This document shows positions 42,738 through 48,181 of a DNA stretch of 48,181 nt, in pieces; the first letter of the stretch is position 1; every line of letters starts with the position of its first letter. The position numbers and the translations under genes were made by a program. Location: positions 1 through 48,181 of the forward strand of contig CANESI010000021.1 of the NCBI GenBank assembly GCA_947441065.1, given 5' to 3'. The notes below the pieces were generated by a model that saw only the letters and a program-made list of their open reading frames with translations, searched no databases and was not told the DNA's origin. This DNA is from Caulobacteraceae bacterium. Lineage in GTDB: Bacteria > Pseudomonadota > Alphaproteobacteria > Caulobacterales > Caulobacteraceae.

Positions 42738-43250
42738 ATGGATCGCCGAACCCTTCTCGCTGCTGGACTTGCCGCAGGCAGTCTTGCTGCCTCCCCTGCC
42801 CTTGCAAAGGATAAGCCCATGTCTCGCCTCTATCCGGTTCTCCAAGCCATCATTGCCGCTTGGCATCGCCAAGATGTCGAGGCTGTGCTGGTCAATGTCA
42901 CCGACGATATCATCTGGCGCAACACCAGTGGCTTCGCCCCCGCCATCCGTGGCAAGGACGAGATGCGCAAGGCCCTGCTGGTCATGGCCCCTCGCATCAA
43001 GACCAACAATTGGCGCATCTTTGACTATGCGGAATCCGCCGACCGTCTGTTCATGGAAGGCGTCGACGAGTTCTGGACCGTGGATGGCAACCATGTCGCC
43101 ATCCCCTATGCGGGTAGCCTTGTGTTCCGTGGCGGACTGGTCTGTGAGTGGCGCGAATATTTCGATGGCCGGATCAGCTCGTCCATGAAGGATGGCGCGC
43201 CGATGAGCGACGAGGTCAAGGAAATGATCTCCCGCCCCGTCGCTAAATAG
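42738..43250 (+). CDS. exported NTF2-fold SnoaL-like protein 6
   Basis: A 170-aa protein whose first 23 residues form an export signal starting MDRRTLLAAG, with a twin-Arg that resembles a Tat signal, and cleavage near ALA|KD. The mature domain parallels SnoaL-like protein 5 (IIAAWHRQDVEAVLVNVTDDIIW, MEGVDEF, WREYFD). Start ATG behind AGGAG. Tat export would imply folding, or cofactor or partner binding, in the cytoplasm. Its stop is 7 bases from the convergent flavoprotein gene. Confidence 0.83.
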   Translation: MDRRTLLAAGLAAGSLAASPALAKDKPMSRLYPVLQAIIAAWHRQDVEAVLVNVTDDIIWRNTSGFAPAIRGKDEMRKALLVMAPRIKTNNWRIFDYAESADRLFMEGVDEFWTVDGNHVAIPYAGSLVFRGGLVCEWREYFDGRISSSMKDGAPMSDEVKEMISRPVAK

Positions 43251-43257
43251 TCAGGCC

Positions 43258-44175
43258 TTAAAGACCAGCGCGTTGATAGTCTCGGGCCAGGTCGTCAATG
43301 ATCTGGGCCAGAGGTTCTATGGCATGGACCTCGCCGACGCCCTGTCCGGCGGACCAGACATCGCGCCAACGGGCCGCTGCATCTTCTGGACGACCAAGGT
43401 CGATCTGGGCCTTGGCTTTGAGCCCTTCAGCATCATAGCCCGCCGCCATCAGGCTGGCCTTCAGCCAGTTGGCCGGGATACCGGTCAAGGCTGCAGACAG
43501 GACAATGTCCTCGGCACCGGCCTCGATCAGCATCTGCTTATAGCCCGCCACCGCTAGACTTTCGGTGCAGGCAATCAGGCGCGTGCCGAGATAGGCCATG
43601 TCAGCCCCTAGCATCTGCGCAGCCCTGATCGCGCGGCCAGATCCAATGGCTCCGCCCAAGACCAGGGTCCCATCAAAGAACTCCCGCACGGCAGGCGCAA
43701 AGGCAAAGCCCGAGATCTGTCCCGTATGGCCACCCGCGCCCGCACCGATCAGGATCAGGCCGTCCACACCGGTCGCGGCAGCCTTGCGCGCAAAGCTGAC
43801 CGAATTGACGTCAGCATAGACCAGACCGCCATAGGCGTGGACCGCGTCAATCACCGCCGACGGGCTGCCCAGCGCGGTGATGACGATGGGGGGCTTGTGC
43901 TTGAGCACCAACTCCATCTCTTCTTCCCAGCGCGAATAGGACCGATGGACCATGATATTGATGGCCCAAGGCGGCGCATCGGCAGGCAAGGTGGCGTTGA
44001 TCTGCCCCATCCAGTCGTCGAGAATATCGAGCGTCCGGGCATTATTGGCCGGGAACGACCCAATCATCCCACCCTTACAGGCGGCCAGCACCATATCCAG
44101 TCCCGAAACCAGAAACATCGGGGCGGCGATGGCCGGCAGACGCAGGCGATCGGAAATAGACTTAGGCATGCTCAT
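43258..44175 (-). CDS. nitronate monooxygenase / 2-nitropropane-dioxygenase-like FMN protein
   Basis: A 305-aa TIM-barrel flavoprotein. FMN-binding elements are AAPMFLVSG at the N terminus, GAGAGGHTG with the catalytic-type His, and LGGAIGSGRAIRAAQMLGADMAYLGTR. The family includes nitronate monooxygenases and FMN enoyl reductases such as FabK, so in a CoA-ester pathway it may reduce a double bond instead of acting on nitronates. The start is ATG 44175 or 44169; the longer frame overlaps the upstream gene. It is 2 bases after the DUF1295 stop, so same operon. Confidence 0.88.
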   Translation of the reverse strand: MSMPKSISDRLRLPAIAAPMFLVSGLDMVLAACKGGMIGSFPANNARTLDILDDWMGQINATLPADAPPWAINIMVHRSYSRWEEEMELVLKHKPPIVITALGSPSAVIDAVHAYGGLVYADVNSVSFARKAAATGVDGLILIGAGAGGHTGQISGFAFAPAVREFFDGTLVLGGAIGSGRAIRAAQMLGADMAYLGTRLIACTESLAVAGYKQMLIEAGAEDIVLSAALTGIPANWLKASLMAAGYDAEGLKAKAQIDLGRPEDAAARWRDVWSAGQGVGEVHAIEPLAQIIDDLARDYQRAGL

Positions 44176-44177
44176 CT

Positions 44178-44987
44178 TTAGTCGACCTGTGCAGGTTTGG
44201 GGGGCCAAGGAATGAAGCCAGAGGTGCGGCGCTTATAGTCGGCATAGTCTGGACGCGTGCGGCCGAGGCGGTTTTCAACCGTCGGCATGCCGCTCCAACG
44301 GGTCAGGGTAAAGACCAGATAGATCGGCCCAACCACCGAGAACCAGCCCAAGGGGGTCTCCGCCGCGATCAGGAACAGGCCCCACCAGGTCAGGGCATCC
44401 CCGAAATAGTTGGGATGGCGGGTATAGCGCCACAGGCCCCGGTCCATGACCTTACCGGCATTGTCAGGGTTCTTCTTGAAGCGGACCAGTTGCCAATCGG
44501 CGAGGCTCTCAAACAGGATGCCAAACACGGCCACACCGGCCCCGATCAGACCCAGAGTGCCCAAATTCGCAGGCTCTGCTGAGACCTGACCCAGTTGTAC
44601 GGGCAAACAGACCAGCCACAGGAGCGGCATCTGGAGCAGGAACACGAGCCGGAAGGCCGCATAGCCATAGTTCCAGCCCTTTTCGACCTTGGCCTTGTCC
44701 ATCATCCGCACATAACGGCGATCCGGCCCGTGGTCGCGCCAACGCCAGAGCATATAGCCGCCCAGTCGCACGGCCCAGGCCACGCAGATGGCGGTCATCA
44801 CGATCCGACGCTCAGTCCCGCCACCGGTCTGGATGAAGGTCGAGAGCGCCACTACGCCCATACCAAGACCCCAAAGACTATCGACCGGCGTACAGTCGCG
44901 CTGCGCCACGCAGGCGGCCCAGGCCAGAGCAAACAGGACCATCACAGCAAGGCCATTGATGATCAGGATATTGACAAATTCCGGCAT
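44178..44987 (-). CDS. DUF1295 membrane protein (steroid-reductase/isoprenylcysteine-methyltransferase fold)
   Basis: A 269-aa integral membrane protein with about six hydrophobic segments. The C-terminal signature RGLWRYTRHPNYFGDALTWWGLFL and YADYKRRTSGFIPW is typical of DUF1295, related to 3-oxo-5-alpha-steroid 4-dehydrogenases. These probably use NADPH to reduce an enone in a lipid or steroid-like molecule. The start ATG at 44987 has GGGGGA before it; the extension to 45041 is unlikely. It is the first gene of the operon with the FMN protein and is divergent from SDR 2. Confidence 0.87.
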   Translation of the reverse strand: MPEFVNILIINGLAVMVLFALAWAACVAQRDCTPVDSLWGLGMGVVALSTFIQTGGGTERRIVMTAICVAWAVRLGGYMLWRWRDHGPDRRYVRMMDKAKVEKGWNYGYAAFRLVFLLQMPLLWLVCLPVQLGQVSAEPANLGTLGLIGAGVAVFGILFESLADWQLVRFKKNPDNAGKVMDRGLWRYTRHPNYFGDALTWWGLFLIAAETPLGWFSVVGPIYLVFTLTRWSGMPTVENRLGRTRPDYADYKRRTSGFIPWPPKPAQVD

Positions 44988-45036
44988 GTTTCCCCCGTAT
45001 GGACCTTGGACATTGCCCGAGCGACGAACGCCCTTT

Positions 45037-45056
45037 GACACTATCTCTATGCAAGT
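45037..45056 (-). promoter_or_regulatory. ACTTGCA motif, site 6 (DUF1295 operon)
   Basis: Minus strand ACTTGCATAG begins at 45056, with A and T at positions 15 and 17. It is 63 bases upstream of the DUF1295 start, in the 119-bp divergent region shared with SDR 2. Confidence 0.4.
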
Positions 45057-45106
45057 TAACCTATGGCCTAAGGGCGCACAAGCGATCCTAGAAAGCAGAC
45101 AGACCC

Positions 45107-45928
45107 ATGAACAGCTTTAAATCCAAGACCGCTCTGATCACGGGCGCGGCCGGTGACATTGGCGCAGCGACCGCTGCCGCCTTCGCCAAGGCCGGGGCCA
45201 ATATTGTGCTGACCGACCGCCGCGCCGATGCCCTGACCTCTGTCGCAGAGGCCTTGGCCAGCCATGGGGTCGAGGTCATGGCCCATGCTTGCGATCAGAC
45301 CGACCCTCTGGCCGTGAGCGAGATGTTCGCCGCCATCAAGGACCGTTTCAACGGCTTGGACGCCGCCTTCATCAATGCCGGCTATGGCCGCAACGGGGCC
45401 CTGATCGATCTGTCGTTCGACCATTGGCGTAAGCATGTCGACGTCAATCTCAATGGCGGTTTTCTGATGGCGCAAGGGTCCGCGCGGCTGATGCGTGACG
45501 GCGGACAGGGCGGCGCGATCGTCATGAATGCCTCAACCGCCGCGACCGACATTTGCGACATGCTGGGGGCCTATGCCGCCTCCAAGTCTGGCGTTCGGAT
45601 GCTGGCAAAGTCCCTCGCCTCTGAGCTTGGTGTCTATCGCATCCGGGTCAATCTGGTCCTGCCCGGCGTGATCGAGACGGCCATGACCAAGTCGCTGATT
45701 GATGACCCCGCTGTGCGCGGCGATGTTCTGGCCAATACGCCAGCGGGACGTCTCGGCAAGCCTGACGACATAGCCCAGATGGTCACCTTCCTCTGCAGCG
45801 AGGCCAGCGGCTATATTACCGGCGCTGAGATCCTGATCGACGGCGGTCAGACCCTGCACGGCTATCCGCGCTGGTTCAGTGCCGACTACCGCGAACTGGG
45901 CGCCGACTGGACGCCCCACTCGTCCTAA
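45107..45928 (+). CDS. short-chain dehydrogenase/reductase 2
   Basis: A 273-aa classical SDR. Cofactor motif TGAAGDIG (about 13-20), AFINAGYG in place of NNAG, catalytic Ser in MNASTA, YAASK, and the C-terminal substrate part PGVIETAMTKSL followed by ITGAEILIDGGQTLHGYPRW. Oxidises or reduces a hydroxyl/keto group, most likely NAD(H)-dependent (Asp37-type acid in LTDRR). The substrate is not resolved. It stands alone between the DUF1295 operon (divergent) and the CoA ligase (convergent, 4-base gap). Confidence 0.92.
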   Translation: MNSFKSKTALITGAAGDIGAATAAAFAKAGANIVLTDRRADALTSVAEALASHGVEVMAHACDQTDPLAVSEMFAAIKDRFNGLDAAFINAGYGRNGALIDLSFDHWRKHVDVNLNGGFLMAQGSARLMRDGGQGGAIVMNASTAATDICDMLGAYAASKSGVRMLAKSLASELGVYRIRVNLVLPGVIETAMTKSLIDDPAVRGDVLANTPAGRLGKPDDIAQMVTFLCSEASGYITGAEILIDGGQTLHGYPRWFSADYRELGADWTPHSS

Positions 45929-45932
45929 GGCG

Positions 45933-47717
45933 CTAGCCCAGCACAATCACATCAGCATCGGGCTGGTCAGCGAACAGTCGCTCGACCTGATCGGCGCGGC
46001 GGTCGATGACGGCGCGGCGGTTGATCGTGCCCTTGTCGGACATTTCGTGGGCATTGGGATCGGGCGGCTCTGACAGCAAGAGCGCCCGGCGGATGCGCGA
46101 GGCATCGCCCCTCTGACCGGCGTTAAAGCCGGCCAGCCGTTCGGCGATCTCGGCGCGCGAGACCTCGACCTTGGGCCAAGCCATCAGGGTCAGATAGGGC
46201 CGGTCATCGTCGCAAAGGACCAGATCCAGCACCAGAGGTGACAGGGCCTTAAGTAGACCGTCACGCAGACCGCCGCCATAGACCCAAGTGCCGCTCGACA
46301 GTTTGAACTCTTCCGCCGCGCGGCCGACAAAGGCTAGGCCTTGGCCGGGGTCGCTCGGATCATGGAAAACGGCCAGATCGCCCGTGCGATAGAAGCCCTC
46401 ATCATCAAAGGCCTCGGCGTTCTTCTTGGGATCGTCGAGATAGCCCTTGGTGACATTGGGCCCCTTGACCCGGACCTCATAGCGATCATCGACGGGGGCC
46501 AGTTTCATGGTGATGCCCGGCGTCGGCAGGCCAATACCCACCTTGTCGGTCAGGAAGTGGATCACCGAAAAGGCTGAGACCGTCTCGGTCATGCCATAGC
46601 CGCTGGTCATCATGATCCTGTGGCCGGTCTCAGCCACAGCGAGGGCTTGCAGGCGGTCATAGACGGTCTGGGCCAAGCCCGCGCCGCCATAGAGCATCAG
46701 GCGCATCTTCTTGAAGAAGGTGGCGCGCAGGACCGGATCGACCTCGAGCGCATCGACCAGCATCGAATAGCCGAGCGGGACATTGTTGAAATAGCTGACC
46801 GAAATCTCCCGCAGATTACGGATCGAGGTCTCAAACAGGCCCGGCGCTGGCTTGCCATCATCGATATAGAGCGTGCCGCCCTCCAGCAGGGTCGCGCGCA
46901 TGACAAAGGCCCCCGCCGCATGGTGCCAAGGCAGCCAATCGAGCATCACCTCGTGCCAGCCCGCCGCTTCACCGATGGCTTGAAGGCACTGGGCCGAATT
47001 GGCCGCAAGATTATCGAAGGTGATCGGCACGACCTTGGGCAGGCCCGTCGAGCCAGAGGTCAGCATTAGGGCGGCGCGGTCTTGCGGCTGCAGGCGCGCA
47101 ATCGAGGCGGCAACCTGATCTGTCACAGCCGTTGCCAGCAGGTCGGCATAGGCCGTCGCCGGACGCTTCAACAGGTCTGGCGTGGTGGTCACCACCAGCG
47201 CATCGCCAAAATCAAGGCTCTCGAGCGCCTTGGCGGCCATGGCCGTGTCTTCGGCAAAGACGACACCCGGATGGGTCTTGGCGATCACATGGGCCAAGCG
47301 GCCATAGTCGCCGCCCATGGTGGCATAGGTGGTGCTGACCGGGCAGACTGGCAGGCCAGCGGCTTGGGCGGCAAAGCTGATGATCGTGAAGGCTGGACTA
47401 TTGCCTGCCAAGATTAGAACTGGCGCACCGGGTTTGGCGTGGTCGAGAAGCCACTGGGTCGCCGCATCCATATGCTGCTTAAGCTCGGTGAAGGTCAGAT
47501 AGGCCCACTCGCCATCCGCTCCGCGCTGGGCCATCGCCCGCCGATCCGCCGACTGGGCGGCCCGCTGGGCATAGGCCAGAGGGATGTTGGCCTCATAGGG
47601 CCTTAGCGGAATGTTCGAAGCGATGAGGATGCTGCCATCGGCCCGCCGATCGACCTTCAGGTCGACCGGCAACATCTTGGCTTCACGAAAGGGCGCGGCG
47701 TTGACCTCTTGCGTCAT
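45933..47717 (-). CDS. feruloyl-CoA synthetase-like AMP-forming ligase
   Basis: A 594-aa ANL enzyme of the feruloyl-CoA synthase type. It has LMLTSGSTGLPKVVPIT (ATP loop), MTSGYGMTETVSAFS, and the family-specific GRAAEEFKLSSGTWVYGGGLR. The C-terminal Lys loop is HEMSDKGTINRRAV. This branch activates hydroxycinnamic and similar aromatic or branched acids. The start ATG at 47717 is 2 bases after the stop of the thiolase gene, so they form one operon; a longer frame to 47807 runs inside the thiolase gene and is rejected. Confidence 0.9.
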   Translation of the reverse strand: MTQEVNAAPFREAKMLPVDLKVDRRADGSILIASNIPLRPYEANIPLAYAQRAAQSADRRAMAQRGADGEWAYLTFTELKQHMDAATQWLLDHAKPGAPVLILAGNSPAFTIISFAAQAAGLPVCPVSTTYATMGGDYGRLAHVIAKTHPGVVFAEDTAMAAKALESLDFGDALVVTTTPDLLKRPATAYADLLATAVTDQVAASIARLQPQDRAALMLTSGSTGLPKVVPITFDNLAANSAQCLQAIGEAAGWHEVMLDWLPWHHAAGAFVMRATLLEGGTLYIDDGKPAPGLFETSIRNLREISVSYFNNVPLGYSMLVDALEVDPVLRATFFKKMRLMLYGGAGLAQTVYDRLQALAVAETGHRIMMTSGYGMTETVSAFSVIHFLTDKVGIGLPTPGITMKLAPVDDRYEVRVKGPNVTKGYLDDPKKNAEAFDDEGFYRTGDLAVFHDPSDPGQGLAFVGRAAEEFKLSSGTWVYGGGLRDGLLKALSPLVLDLVLCDDDRPYLTLMAWPKVEVSRAEIAERLAGFNAGQRGDASRIRRALLLSEPPDPNAHEMSDKGTINRRAVIDRRADQVERLFADQPDADVIVLG

Positions 47718-47719
47718 GG

Positions 47720-48181
47720 CTAGAGGCCAACCACCAAGCTGACCGTGGTGGTGGTCGATCCACCAATATTCAGGGTCTGGACCGTCTTGGCCCCCTCGAC
47801 CTGACATTCGCCAGCCTTGCCGGTCACCTGCTTGAAGGCATCCAGCGCCATGCGCACGCCGGTCGCGCCGACGGGGTGACCCACGCCGATCAGACCGCCC
47901 GATGGATTGATCGGAAGGCGTCCGCCCATATCGATGGAGCCATCCTCAATAGCCTTCCAAGACTCGCCCGGAGCCGTCAGGCCCAGATGCTCGATGGCCA
48001 TATATTCGGTGGTGGTGAAACAGTCATGGGTCTCGACCGCATGGATTTGCGAGATGTCGGCCACGCCAGCGCGGCTGCGGGCATCGTCAATGGCGCGCTT
48101 GACCTGCGGGAACACATAGGGCTGGCCTTCGCTCGCCCGGATCTTGCGCTCATAGCTGATGGGCGAGGAGCGATGGCCCCA
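47720..48181 (-). CDS. thiolase (SCP2/SCP-x type), 5' part cut by the window edge
   Basis: C-terminal 153 codons of a thiolase; the frame is open to the window end (reading from WGHRSSPISYERKIRASEGQ). Motifs: HAVETHDCFTTTEYMAIEHLGL, the His loop INPSGGLIGVGHPVGATGVRM and a final NIGGSTTTTVSLVVG, which in SCP2-type thiolases replaces the CxGGG motif. It probably cleaves a branched or ring-derived 3-ketoacyl-CoA. First visible gene of the operon with the feruloyl-CoA-synthetase-like ligase. The nucleophile Cys lies outside the window. Confidence 0.9.
   Translation of the reverse strand, partial: WGHRSSPISYERKIRASEGQPYVFPQVKRAIDDARSRAGVADISQIHAVETHDCFTTTEYMAIEHLGLTAPGESWKAIEDGSIDMGGRLPINPSGGLIGVGHPVGATGVRMALDAFKQVTGKAGECQVEGAKTVQTLNIGGSTTTTVSLVVGL

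Noticed and set aside
1-48181. CRISPR arrays, tRNA/rRNA genes, transposases, phage genes
   Set aside because: I looked for regular direct repeats, cloverleaf-like segments and transposase or integrase motifs and saw none. A tRNAscan or IS search would be decisive.

Overview
The window looks like the chromosome of an aerobic, GC-rich alphaproteobacterium, most likely of the order Caulobacterales (Caulobacter, Phenylobacterium, Brevundimonas or a relative). This rests on the gene order mutY / DUF721 / DsbA-like / smc, the protein style, the GC-rich codon use with GTG and TTG starts, and short palindromic intergenic repeats of a kind familiar in that group. The genus is a guess. I saw no rRNA, tRNA, CRISPR array, insertion sequence or prophage gene.

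Region 1 (1-9.4 kb) is housekeeping: mutY, a DciA-like DUF721 protein preceded by a chain of hairpins ending in a terminator, two tandem DsbA-like thiol proteins, the chromosome-organising ATPase smc, map and radC, and a small secreted Cys-rich protein. Two direct copies of a 110-bp palindromic repeat flank map, and a second repeat family abuts the downstream copy.

Region 2 (9.4-17.3 kb) is a choline-to-glycine-betaine module: an ABC importer whose binding protein and permease are one polypeptide, its ATPase, and convergently choline dehydrogenase and betaine aldehyde dehydrogenase. A TetR regulator and a divergent diiron-type PF10118 protein follow.

Region 3 (17.4-29.7 kb) is mixed: an atypical photolyase/cryptochrome, a membrane-anchored sulfatase, two thioredoxin-fold GST-kappa/DsbA proteins, two DUF1330 proteins, a TPR-glycosyltransferase-like protein, a small membrane protein translationally coupled to a three-histidine-box desaturase, a TTC38-like TPR protein, and an H-NOX gas sensor in operon with a hybrid histidine kinase.

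Region 4 (29.8-48.2 kb) looks like a catabolic locus for a hydrophobic oxygenated substrate. It holds a NylB-like serine hydrolase, acyl-CoA dehydrogenase, two thiolases (one cut by the window edge), two CoA ligases, a carotenoid-cleavage-type oxygenase, two SDRs, a TonB-dependent receptor, a nitronate-monooxygenase-like flavoprotein, a DUF1295 membrane reductase, and six small NTF2-fold proteins (SnoaL / limonene-epoxide-hydrolase-like) in under 10 kb. Two pairs of these each have one exported and one cytoplasmic member. A shared motif, ACTTGCA followed at fixed spacing by A and usually T, lies upstream of six transcription units in this region and points to one regulon. My working model is uptake by the TonB receptor, oxidative cleavage of a conjugated double bond, epoxide or ketone processing by the NTF2-fold proteins, CoA activation and beta-oxidation. 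The substrate (apocarotenoid, other terpenoid, steroid or stilbenoid) cannot be told from sequence alone.
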